From Saccharicrinis carchari (GTDB taxonomy: Bacteria; Bacteroidota; Bacteroidia; Bacteroidales; Marinilabiliaceae): a stretch of DNA of 64,000 bases. The translations under genes and the position numbers were made by a program. The notes beneath the pieces were generated by a model, which saw nothing but the letters and a program-made list of their open reading frames with translations, was not told the origin of the DNA and searched no databases. Shown here in pieces: positions 56,605 to 64,000 of this stretch (positions are counted from its first letter, which is position 1; each line of letters starts with the position of its first letter). Location: contig NZ_FXTB01000001.1 of the NCBI RefSeq assembly GCF_900182605.1, positions 992,001-1,056,000 on the forward strand, in the 5' to 3' direction.

Positions 56605-57864
56605 ATGACATTCAAAACATTAGGATTAATTGCTCCTTTACTAAAAGCAGTTGAAAAACAAAATTATACCGAGCCCACCACCATACAGGAAAAAGCTATC
56701 CCTCCTATTTTAGAAGGGCGAGACATATTGGCTTCGGCACAGACCGGAACCGGAAAAACCGCCGGATTTACCTTACCCCTTTTACAAATATTAGCACAAA
56801 GTGAAGCTATCAGACGCCGTCCCGTGCGGGCTTTGGTTCTAACACCCACGCGTGAACTGGCAGCCCAAGTGTATGAAAGCATAAAAACCTATAGCGAGTT
56901 CTTAAATATGCGCTCTGCCGTTATTTTTGGTGGGGTAAACGCCAAGCCACAGATAGCCACCATGCAACGAGGTGTGGATATTTTGGTGGCCACGCCCGGA
57001 AGGTTGCTCGACCTGCATTCGCAACGTATTTTTTCCCTTGCCAAAGTAGAGTTTTTTGTACTGGACGAAGCCGACCGTATGTTGGACATGGGCTTTGCCC
57101 GCGATGTGAATAAAATTCTTCAACTATTACCCGCCCAAAGACAGAACCTGCTTTTTTCGGCTACATTTTCGAAAGAAATAAAAAATCTGGCCGGCCGCTT
57201 TTTACAACATCCGGTAACCGTTGAGGCCACACCTGAAAATACCACCGTCGAAAAGATTGTACAGAAGGCCTACCACGTGGCCAAAACAAGCAAAACCGAC
57301 TTGCTGGTAAAGTTAATTAAAGAAGGTGACTGGAAGCAGATACTCATTTTTACCCGCACCAAGAGTGGTGCCAACAGATTGGGGAAAAAACTAAACAAAC
57401 GAGGTATTTTATCCGCAGAGATACATGGCGATAAAAGCCAAAACGCAAGGGTAAAAGCGTTGGACAACTTTAAAAAGGGAGCCGTTAAAGCACTTGTAGC
57501 CACTGACGTAGCAGCTCGTGGTTTGGACATACCCCTCTTGCCTTACGTTGTTAATTTTGAGCTCCCCAACGTGCCTGAGGATTATGTACACCGCATAGGC
57601 CGTACCGGCAGGGCCGGAGCCAATGGGGTGGCCGTTTCGCTGGTGGGTCATGCCGAGATGGCCTACCTAAAAGACATAGAGAAACTGCTGAAGCACAGTA
57701 TCCCATTAGAAATATTGGATGGGTTTGAACCCGGTGAACCTACCGAAGAAGACCTAAAACCCACTAAAAAGCCCTTTGTGCGGAATAAAAAACCATCTGC
57801 AAAAAACAACAAACGAAGGCAACCGGCACGAAGAACCGTAGCCAAAGGGGATAGCCGGAAGTAA
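56605..57864 (+). CDS. rhlE: DEAD-box RNA helicase, RhlE type
   Basis: A 419-residue DEAD-box helicase. In order: Q motif ([12 protein letters not shown]), Walker [23 protein letters not shown] with [13 protein letters not shown], and HRIGRTGR. The C-terminal 60 residues are basic ([14 protein letters not shown]), as in RhlE, and bind RNA. It is involved in RNA remodelling or ribosome assembly. Often cold-induced, but no cold-shock leader is visible here. Confidence 0.93.
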   Translation: MTFKTLGLIAPLLKAVEKQNYTEPTTIQEKAIPPILEGRDILASAQTGTGKTAGFTLPLLQILAQSEAIRRRPVRALVLTPTRELAAQVYESIKTYSEFLNMRSAVIFGGVNAKPQIATMQRGVDILVATPGRLLDLHSQRIFSLAKVEFFVLDEADRMLDMGFARDVNKILQLLPAQRQNLLFSATFSKEIKNLAGRFLQHPVTVEATPENTTVEKIVQKAYHVAKTSKTDLLVKLIKEGDWKQILIFTRTKSGANRLGKKLNKRGILSAEIHGDKSQNARVKALDNFKKGAVKALVATDVAARGLDIPLLPYVVNFELPNVPEDYVHRIGRTGRAGANGVAVSLVGHAEMAYLKDIEKLLKHSIPLEILDGFEPGEPTEEDLKPTKKPFVRNKKPSAKNNKRRQPARRTVAKGDSRK

Positions 57865-58010
57865 GCCTGTATTTGAAATGGCACATTAGTTGCATCTCTG
57901 ACCAGTTTGCGCAACTATGCTCAAAATAAATCATAAGTGTTTTTTTAAATACGATTGTCACATCTAACAAACACACCTATTATTAACGTAACATTAAAAA
58001 ACCTGTTATT

Positions 58011-58592
58011 ATGAAGAAGATTCTTTTCGTATTCCTTTTTGTAGGATTGGTAAGTGCATCGCAGGCACAAGATAGAATAGCCATCGGTTTAAAAGCCGGT
58101 TTCAATAGTACAAAAATAAATTTATCGGATATTCCTTCGGGTGAAACAATTAAAAACGAAGCGAAGGGCGGCTTTCTTTTTGGCGCTTATGGTAAGTTGA
58201 AATTAATTGGTGGATTGTCCTTTCAGCCGGAGTTGTATTATGCAAAAAAACAAACTCAATATTCATTTACCGATAACGGAACAACTACTGTTACCACCAG
58301 CGACATTAAATCGTGGGATGTACCGCTGTTGGCCAACCTTAAATTGGTGGATTTAAAAGTGGCACATATCTATGGTGTGGCCGGGCCGGTAGCCTCGTTT
58401 ATCTCAAAGGATGACCTGAAAAGTTTAAAAGATGCCAACTGGACCTTTCAAGCCGGTTTGGGAGCACAGGTATGGAAACTATCGGCAGATGTGCGCTACG
58501 AATGGGGAATGAAGGATATATCTAAAGCCCAGTTTGGACAAAAAACTGACGTATTAACCGTTACTATTGGTTACAGGTTATTTGGTTTATAG
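58011..58592 (+). CDS. Outer-membrane beta-barrel protein (PorT/OmpW-like)
   Basis: 193 residues with a signal peptide (ILFVFLFVGLVSASQAQ). IAIGLKAGFNSTKI and FQPELYYAKKQTQY are the first strands of an eight-stranded barrel of the type annotated as outer-membrane protein beta-barrel (PF13568). The terminal VTIGYRLFGL ends in an aromatic-hydrophobic strand. Function unknown. It converges with thpR across a shared terminator. Confidence 0.85.
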   Translation: MKKILFVFLFVGLVSASQAQDRIAIGLKAGFNSTKINLSDIPSGETIKNEAKGGFLFGAYGKLKLIGGLSFQPELYYAKKQTQYSFTDNGTTTVTTSDIKSWDVPLLANLKLVDLKVAHIYGVAGPVASFISKDDLKSLKDANWTFQAGLGAQVWKLSADVRYEWGMKDISKAQFGQKTDVLTVTIGYRLFGL

Positions 58593-58761
58593 CCCCAAAG
58601 CGCATTGCCAATGGCTGTAACTATTAGCAAATATGTACTAAGCTAAAACATAACCTCCAGATAAATCCGGGGTTATGCACAGCAAACTCCTCTGGAGTTT
58701 TTCAGCAGCCCCTACTTAGTGGCTATAAGAAAACACCAAATACTGCGTTACGCTTGTCAGG

Positions 58762-58797
58762 AAAAAGGCCGATCCTAAAAAGAATCGGCCTTTTTTT
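58762..58797. terminator. Bidirectional terminator
   Basis: AAAAAGGCCGAT and ATCGGCCTTTTT pair across a 10-base loop, with T runs on both strands, between the convergent barrel and thpR genes. Confidence 0.92.
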
Positions 58798-59338
58798 ATT
58801 TTAAATTAAACCGTTCCAACACCTTGTATTCCACCCCATTTGGCGTGGATAAGCTTTCGTACAAGAACACTTCATCAACCCTTTGCCGTCGGCTCACATT
58901 AAGCTCGTTTAAGCGTTGTTTAAAAGCACTTAACTCTTCCCTATCTTTTATTCGTGCCACAGTTATATGAGGGGTATAATCCTTGTATTGATTTTTAAGA
59001 TTAGGGAAAATATGGAGTACGGCATTATTCACCTCATTGTGCAGGGCTTTTAAGGCGGTGCTATCTTCCACCCCAAGCCAAAGCACACCACTGCTTCTGC
59101 GTTTCTGAAACGACCCTGCTCCTTTTAAGCTGATGACGAAAGGTGCGTGCTGCGGTACTATTTTATGCAAGGCCTGCGATATCTTCACCTTGTCCGCCGT
59201 CTTTGCCTGACCAATAAAAACCAAGGTGAGATGATAATTGCTTTCCTTTACCCATTTGCTGTGAGCATGTCCCAGCTCACACTTGATTTGCGAAACCTCA
59301 GGCGGTGCATCTATTTTTATGCCTATAAATATCCGCAT
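58796..59338 (-). CDS. thpR: RNA 2',3'-cyclic phosphodiesterase
   Basis: A 180-residue 2H phosphoesterase. The two HxT motifs are visible: NYHLTLVFIG and YTPHITVARI. Family members open 2',3'-cyclic phosphates on RNA ends; the physiological role is unclear. The length is the usual 175-190 residues. It stands alone with its terminator right downstream. Confidence 0.92.
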   Translation of the reverse strand: MRIFIGIKIDAPPEVSQIKCELGHAHSKWVKESNYHLTLVFIGQAKTADKVKISQALHKIVPQHAPFVISLKGAGSFQKRRSSGVLWLGVEDSTALKALHNEVNNAVLHIFPNLKNQYKDYTPHITVARIKDREELSAFKQRLNELNVSRRQRVDEVFLYESLSTPNGVEYKVLERFNLK

Positions 59339-59497
59339 ATCGAATTAAACCTTGAAACATTGTTCAGTTTCGTAACGACAACTCCTACTAAGGTGTGCTT
59401 TACAATTCTGATCCTTCCCTCAATTACCCCACTCCACAGGACTTTTTTCGTCATAAATTGCCAGTCTTAAACACTGCCGCCTCACTTCAATCCTTAC

Positions 59498-60598
59498 TTA
59501 TTTCGCTACCTTAGCTCCAACTCCGTACTCTGCGCTCATTTTTTTAATCGTCGCCTGCATTTCTTTGCTCATATCGTCGGCGGTAAATATGGAAACACCA
59601 CTGGCCCCTTTTTCTTTGGCCAAACGAATGGCTTTTTCCAGGTCGTTGGCATTGTCAAAGGCAGGTATAAACAATCCCGCATTAATGGGGAAATCCACGT
59701 CGCGCACCCCTTGCTCAGTAGCAAAACCAATCCAGTTGATGTTTTCGCGGTAAAAATTTTGGTACAACATGGGGTATGCTGCATCGAGGTTCCAATCGTT
59801 CCATGCCTGGCGCACCATTTGCCGCGACATTTCAGGGAAAGGAAATACCGCCGCCGTCATTTTATGTCCATTCTCATGGGCTATTTCAACCAGCTCGTTC
59901 ACCAGAGTACTCACAGCGTTAAGTCTGTATTGGCGCCATTCGGTGCTCAGCTCCGGATGCGCCATATCCAGCGGATCTTTGTCGAATATCGCTTTAAACC
60001 CTTCGCGGGCCAAAGGATGATAACCATAATCGTATTCCGGCATTTCGTGATCTTGCACAAGACCATATAAAGGTTGTAAATCTGCTCCCAGAATCACATC
60101 CACGTACCGTACATAATCCAAATGTATCGAAGCCAATCCTTTTACCTTTGTCAGTCGTCGCACATTGTTTTTGATATATTCACGTGCCTCGGGATGAAAT
60201 GGGCTCAGCCATTGATAATAATCTACATAAGCCCTGAACTCCAAAGAGTTTTTACCTTGGCGGTTTACCGCATACCATTCGGGATGCTTGTTGGCCACGC
60301 TGTCGTTGGGTCTGTTTAAAGTCCACATCCAGGCATGTATCTTTAGGTTACGCACATCGGCCAAGGGAATAATTTGCTCTAACATTTCGGCGTTAGCATG
60401 CACCAACACCTCAGTTAGCCCGATAGATTTATAATAATCGAGTTTCTCTTCCCATTGCTGCTTGTTAAATTCCTTCGGTGCAGTTACCCAGGTAGCCAAC
60501 ACAAAGCTATTATTGCCTTTTGTTTCCCCAACGGATGCAGTTTTTGGGGCGCAAGAAAACAATGCCACCATAAGAGCAAAAGTGAATAGTTTTTTCAT
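59498..60598 (-). CDS. Family 10-like glycosyl hydrolase (GHL10) lipoprotein
   Basis: 366 residues with a lipobox (LFSC). The mature part is a TIM barrel of the GHL10/DUF4015-like type: FVLATWVTAPKEFNKQQWEE, VHANAEML, IHAWMWTLN, SIHLDYVRYVD and VNELVEIAHENGHKMTAAVF. The Asp in HLDYVRY is the probable catalytic acid. The substrate is unknown. Lies 145 bases after the CBM9-like gene on the same strand, so they probably act together on a carbohydrate. Confidence 0.85.
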   Translation of the reverse strand: MKKLFTFALMVALFSCAPKTASVGETKGNNSFVLATWVTAPKEFNKQQWEEKLDYYKSIGLTEVLVHANAEMLEQIIPLADVRNLKIHAWMWTLNRPNDSVANKHPEWYAVNRQGKNSLEFRAYVDYYQWLSPFHPEAREYIKNNVRRLTKVKGLASIHLDYVRYVDVILGADLQPLYGLVQDHEMPEYDYGYHPLAREGFKAIFDKDPLDMAHPELSTEWRQYRLNAVSTLVNELVEIAHENGHKMTAAVFPFPEMSRQMVRQAWNDWNLDAAYPMLYQNFYRENINWIGFATEQGVRDVDFPINAGLFIPAFDNANDLEKAIRLAKEKGASGVSIFTADDMSKEMQATIKKMSAEYGVGAKVAK

Positions 60599-60743
60599 TG
60601 TGGTATATTTATTTGTTTATTTATTTTATTTGTCGAAAAAGAAATCGTTACAAAACCCTATGTTTTCCTCAACAGTAAAAAGCCCTTCTGTTGAGGATGC
60701 CCATAATATTTTTCGCGAGACCGGTTGCGTAAGCATCAATCAT

Positions 60744-61856
60744 CTACAACTGTTGAATACTCAAAAAACCCTCCTCATTTATTACAAAAGTCTTTTTCTT
60801 ATTTTCGTCGGTAATTCTAAATTCAAAACCTGCGTTAGTTTTAACAAAGGTGGCTTTTACAGTCAGGTTATCTGTAACCGTTGCGGCAAAACTTTCCGTA
60901 TAACCCTTTTCTTTGTCCATTAAAGCTTTCAGTTTTCCAAAGCGCGTCAATCTAAAAAGGGCAAAGGCAGCTTGTTTTATCAGAATATCTTCATCCTTTT
61001 TAAATTGAATGCCATCTGCAGTTGGCTGGTGGGTGAATTGTAAATACCCCCATTTTTCGGGCTCATGCATATTTATTACTCTTTGTTCAGTCCATACCCA
61101 ATTGTATTCGGGTAAATACTTTCCATCCACTTTTTTACGGGAGTACACCCCATTGTTCACATCAAAATCCCAATTGACCCGCGAAAAGTTGATACGCCAT
61201 TGTTCCCCTTCAAGGGGTATTTTATTTTCCTCGTCTTTGAGTTTCATCAAAGGGCTCATTGGGATGGCCATCTCCAGGGTCCACATGCTATCAATATCAC
61301 TTGGATCGTTTAAAGTACCTATTATGTGGACCGCTGTTTTCAATTCATCCAGATCCCAACTGTTATCGGCATTACCACCCACCCTGTAGGGCTTGTCCAA
61401 CTTCAGATCCCACACGGTATTTAATGCATTTACTTCAATCTCGCCATAATTAAAAGTAGTCATCGAGGGATCCAGGAAAACCTCAAAATCGTTGTTATAA
61501 AAGATTACCGTATCGCGCTGCCTTAAATAACCCCATATATGTGGTTCTTCCATTTGAGCAAAAACATATAAATATTGCTCATCCCAAAGCATTTTAACTT
61601 TGGTATCGTAGGTTGGTGTATCCACACCCTCAATATCGATAAAAGATTTGGTGAAAGCGGCTTTCGACCATGCCATTTCGTCATCTACACCATCTATGGT
61701 CAATGGCTCGCCTGTTTTACCAACAACATAATGCGCTGGAATAACAATTTCGGATTGTATATCAATTCGGGTGGTTGCTTTTTGCTGCCCCTTATTTGAA
61801 CAGGATGCGAAAACAATAAACGCAAGGAAAGTAATAATCTTAGTTAGCTTTTTCAT
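60744..61856 (-). CDS. CBM9-like carbohydrate-binding lipoprotein
   Basis: 370 residues with a lipobox (FASC, Cys19). TIDGVDDEMAWSKAAFTKSF starts a CBM9/DOMON beta-sandwich, followed by VKMLWDEQYLYVFAQM, NDFEVFLDP and SRVNWDF, which are typical of the family 9 carbohydrate-binding modules. The C-terminal 100 residues form a helical and beta extension not assigned. Probably surface-exposed and paired with the downstream GHL10 glycosidase. Confidence 0.85.
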   Translation of the reverse strand: MKKLTKIITFLAFIVFASCSNKGQQKATTRIDIQSEIVIPAHYVVGKTGEPLTIDGVDDEMAWSKAAFTKSFIDIEGVDTPTYDTKVKMLWDEQYLYVFAQMEEPHIWGYLRQRDTVIFYNNDFEVFLDPSMTTFNYGEIEVNALNTVWDLKLDKPYRVGGNADNSWDLDELKTAVHIIGTLNDPSDIDSMWTLEMAIPMSPLMKLKDEENKIPLEGEQWRINFSRVNWDFDVNNGVYSRKKVDGKYLPEYNWVWTEQRVINMHEPEKWGYLQFTHQPTADGIQFKKDEDILIKQAAFALFRLTRFGKLKALMDKEKGYTESFAATVTDNLTVKATFVKTNAGFEFRITDENKKKTFVINEEGFLSIQQL

Positions 61857-61871
61857 TATTTAGAATTAAGG

Positions 61872-62265
61872 TTACAATTCAGGGTCAAATGGGATATCCT
61901 CATCCGGATCTAAATCATGCAGCCCACCTCCCGGCTCATTATACAGGCTCCATCGCTCAATCACATAATTTGTTTTATTAAATCCGGTTACCCAATCTAT
62001 CAACAACAATTGGCATTCTCTAATCAAATCTCTCACAATTTACAAATACACTACATCTTCGAGGCCAAATATGGCAAGCGTATATTTTTGCCACTTCAGG
62101 TAGGTGGCAATTCTGACGGTTCATCCGAAATAAGCTCTGCAAATCGATGTGTTACATCTATAATCTTTTTGCCTTTTACGTATGTCGGCAGCGCTGATGG
62201 GGCTATTATTTGATCATTGTCGACAGCCAAACATAGCGTTAGTTTTATGGTTAAACTTTAAAATG
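61872..62265 (-). pseudogene. Possible decayed gene of unknown family
   Basis: Minus-strand pieces with protein-like composition: LPTYVKGKKIIDVTHRFAEL, SDEPSELPPT, stop, SGKNIRLPYLASKM, then in another frame IDWVTGFNKTNYVIERWSLY and a very acidic end LHDLDPDEDIPFDPEL. Stops separate them. I recognise no family; chance open stretches are possible. Confidence 0.3.
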
Positions 62266-62373
62266 TAGATACTTTACCATATGTCAGCTAAAATATTGAC
62301 ACAACAGTTATTTCAAAAAGCAATTTTTAACCTGATAAACAATCGGCATTAAAGCTATAAAATAAAAAAAGCC

Positions 62374-62397
62374 GACACAAACAGGACGGCTTTTTTA
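62374..62397 (-). terminator. Terminator after rpoD
   Basis: On the minus strand AAAAAAGCCG and CGGCTTTTTTT pair across a 12-base loop, 20 bases after the rpoD stop. Confidence 0.85.
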
Positions 62398-62416
62398 TTA
62401 TTTTATGCTTTGGGTA

Positions 62417-63277
62417 TTATCCCAAATAAGATTTTAACAATTTACTTCTGGAGGTGTGGCGCAATCTACGTATTGCCTTTTCCTTGATCTGCCTTACCCT
62501 TTCACGAGTCAATCCAAAACGTTCGCCAATCTCTTCCAATGTCATTTCCTGCACCTGAATACCGAAGAATAATTTAATGATATCGGCCTCACGTTCGGTC
62601 AGGGTAGCCAGCGCACGTTCGATCTCACGTGCCAGCGATTCGTTGATCAATGTTTTATCGGCATTAGGAGAATCACTGTTTACCAAAACATCCAATAAAC
62701 TGTTGTCCTCTCCTTCTACGAAGGGGGCATCAACCGATATATGACGGCCAGAAACTCTGAGCGTGTCGGCTACCTTTTCCACAGGCAGCTCCAACTTGTC
62801 GGCTAACTCTTCGGGTGATGGTTTGCGCTCATTTTCCTGCTCAAATTTTGAATAGGCTTTATTAATTTTATTTAATGAACCCACCTGATTCAATGGCAAG
62901 CGTACAATTCTGGATTGTTCGGCCAAAGCCTGCAAAATGGATTGACGTATCCACCACACCGCATAGGATATAAACTTAAAACCACGGGTTTCATCAAACT
63001 TTTCGGCTGCTTTAATCAATCCAAGGTTGCCTTCGTTAATTAGATCGGGAAGACTAAGACCTTGGTTTTGATATTGCTTAGCAACAGAAACCACAAAACG
63101 TAAATTGGCTCTTGTCAGCTTCTCTAAGGCAACTTGATCGCCTTTTTTGATCCGCTGCGCCAGATCTACTTCTTCCTCTACAGATATCAATTCCTCTCGT
63201 CCTATCTCCTGAAGATATTTATCTAAAGAAGCACTCTCACGGTTGGTAATTGATTTAGTTATTTTAAGTTGTCTCAT
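62417..63277 (-). CDS. rpoD: Primary RNA polymerase sigma factor (sigma-70)
   Basis: 286 residues. It lacks the long region 1.1 of E. coli RpoD, as is normal for Bacteroidota primary sigma factors. [12 protein letters not shown] is region 1.2, [18 protein letters not shown] and [16 protein letters not shown] region 2, and LTREREADI and [19 protein letters not shown] region 4. It recognises the TTTG/TAnnTTTG promoters seen across this window. Its own promoter has that sequence. Confidence 0.97.
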   Translation of the reverse strand: MRQLKITKSITNRESASLDKYLQEIGREELISVEEEVDLAQRIKKGDQVALEKLTRANLRFVVSVAKQYQNQGLSLPDLINEGNLGLIKAAEKFDETRGFKFISYAVWWIRQSILQALAEQSRIVRLPLNQVGSLNKINKAYSKFEQENERKPSPEELADKLELPVEKVADTLRVSGRHISVDAPFVEGEDNSLLDVLVNSDSPNADKTLINESLAREIERALATLTEREADIIKLFFGIQVQEMTLEEIGERFGLTRERVRQIKEKAIRRLRHTSRSKLLKSYLG

Positions 63278-63299
63278 ATCCTATATGCAAAATGTGGCG

Positions 63300-63330
63300 C
63301 AAAATTATACTTTTATAACCAAATATCCAA
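63300..63330 (-). promoter_or_regulatory. Probable rpoD promoter
   Basis: On the minus strand TTG (63328-63330), a 20-base spacer and TAATTTTG (63300-63307), followed by CG. It stands 22 bases before the rpoD start. Confidence 0.55.
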
Positions 63331-63367
63331 CTATTATAAATAATGAGCAAGATAATTGGGTTTTTAT

Positions 63368-64000
63368 TTATTCCTGGAGGTTAATAGCGTAGTAGGTAAC
63401 CTGACCGTTTGGATATACGCCAGTAATAAACAAACCTCCATCAGTTGTTGCTATAACGTCTTTTAGATCGGTAATAGTTTTGATTGGTTGCCTGTTGGCT
63501 TTTAAAATGATAAAACCTTCACGTATGCCACTTTGTTTAAACTTTCCGGCCGTTAGCTTAACAACTTCCATGCCATAATCTACGAGTAGCCTGTTTTTTT
63601 GCTGATCTGACAACTCGCGCAATTCGGCTCCCAATAAAGCGGATATTCCTTCTTTTTGTCTCACTACTTCCGTAGACCCATAACTATTACGTAAAACCAC
63701 GGTAAATTGTTTTACTTTTCCATCTCTTTTTATCGATAAACTCACTTTATCCCCGGGACGATGTTTGCTTACCTGACCAATCAACTCCGAATTGGTATTC
63801 ACCGCGACGCCATTGATGCTTAAAATCACATCTCCTTTTTTGACTCCGGCGACAGCTGCGCCCCCATTGGCTGTAACGGCATCTACATAAACACCTTCTA
63901 TTTTATCCAGGTTTAATTCTTTCGAGAGAGCTGCATCTACACCTCTAATCTGAACACCAATAAATCCTCTTTGTACCTCTCCGAACTCTTTAAGGTCGGC
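63368..64000 (-). CDS. Do/HtrA-type serine protease, PDZ part (5' end outside window)
   Basis: The frame is open to the right edge, giving the last 210 residues. Two PDZ domains are present: GEVQRGFIGVQIRGVDAALS with GVKKGDVILSINGVAV, and the second with GIREGFIILKANRQPI. This is the C-terminal part of periplasmic DegP/DegQ-like proteases, which degrade or fold misfolded proteins; the trypsin-like domain with the catalytic triad would lie beyond the window. It is upstream of rpoD on the same strand, 90 bases away. Confidence 0.85.
   Translation of the reverse strand, partial: ADLKEFGEVQRGFIGVQIRGVDAALSKELNLDKIEGVYVDAVTANGGAAVAGVKKGDVILSINGVAVNTNSELIGQVSKHRPGDKVSLSIKRDGKVKQFTVVLRNSYGSTEVVRQKEGISALLGAELRELSDQQKNRLLVDYGMEVVKLTAGKFKQSGIREGFIILKANRQPIKTITDLKDVIATTDGGLFITGVYPNGQVTYYAINLQE

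Larger units (their letters stand above)
61857..62416. other. 560-base gap between the CBM9 gene and rpoD
   Basis: Contains a possible decayed minus-strand gene (61872-62265) and the rpoD terminator. Nothing else is recognisable. Confidence 0.45.

Noticed and set aside
60462-61389. Two plus-strand open frames (60462-60923 and 61009-61389)
   Set aside because: Both overlap the well-supported CBM9-like and GHL10 genes.
1-64000. tRNA, rRNA or CRISPR array
   Set aside because: I saw no cloverleaf-like sequence, rRNA segment or regularly spaced repeats; very divergent forms could escape reading by eye.

Overview
The window looks like a piece of chromosome from a Bacteroidota species, probably of the Marinilabiliales/Bacteroidales type. 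The evidence is a complete MoxR-DUF58-BatABCDE gene set, a short 286-residue primary sigma factor, an RNase Y/ZapA/coiled-coil cluster, a FecR-TonB receptor-DUF4249 nutrient module, NigD-like and LVIVD lipoproteins, and A+T-rich gaps with promoters of the Bacteroidota form TAnnTTTG (often TATTTTTGCG) instead of the E. coli -10/-35. The genus assignment is inference only. I found no tRNA, rRNA, CRISPR array or intact insertion sequence.

Layout. 1-2.0 kb: the end of a DUF2293 protein, a DUF1015 protein and a BFD-like iron-sulfur protein. 2.3-11.2 kb: the Bat (aerotolerance) gene set. 11.2-12.1 kb: a gap with a broken HigA-type antitoxin gene. 12.1-13.0 kb: a STAS/HPt signalling pair. 13.2-18.4 kb: gcvT, serC-serA and fumC (one-carbon, serine and TCA metabolism). 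18.4-23.4 kb: an LVIVD lipoprotein, a small barrel-like protein, an EamA transporter, a PatB-type C-S lyase and a small lipoprotein. 23.4-26.8 kb: nucleotide-sugar genes (fcl, gmd and a UDP-hexose epimerase) for surface polysaccharide. 26.9-29.1 kb: rny, zapA and a coiled-coil partner. 29.3-35.5 kb: an M23 peptidase, an arginine-decarboxylase-like enzyme, and a GDSL lipase with a FadL channel. 35.5-36.3 kb: a broken ABC ATPase gene. 36.3-40.5 kb: a thioesterase, threonine aldolase, an exported glutathione peroxidase and a lone trpB. 41-44.5 kb: a soluble PAS histidine kinase, a YigZ protein and a NigD-like lipoprotein.

44.8-52.3 kb: a tolC relic, then a LytS/LytTR two-component pair, then FecR, a TonB receptor and a DUF4249 lipoprotein with no ECF sigma gene beside them. 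52.4-53.6 kb: a membrane protein with a DUF4157-like zinc-peptidase motif and an N-terminally truncated AraC-type regulator. 53.8-58.6 kb: queF, panE, a DUF429 protein, a RhlE-type helicase and an outer-membrane beta-barrel. 58.8-64 kb, all on the minus strand: thpR, a GHL10 glycosidase, a CBM9-like lipoprotein, a possible relic, rpoD and the PDZ half of a Do-type protease.

Most intact genes are well-known families. The least explained content is the decayed genes in the gaps (HigA, ABC ATPase, TolC, AraC and one unknown), the DUF4157-like membrane protein, the stand-alone HPt/STAS pair, and the FecR/TonB unit that sits next to a LytTR system without its own sigma factor. All domain assignments were made by reading the sequence; no database search was run.
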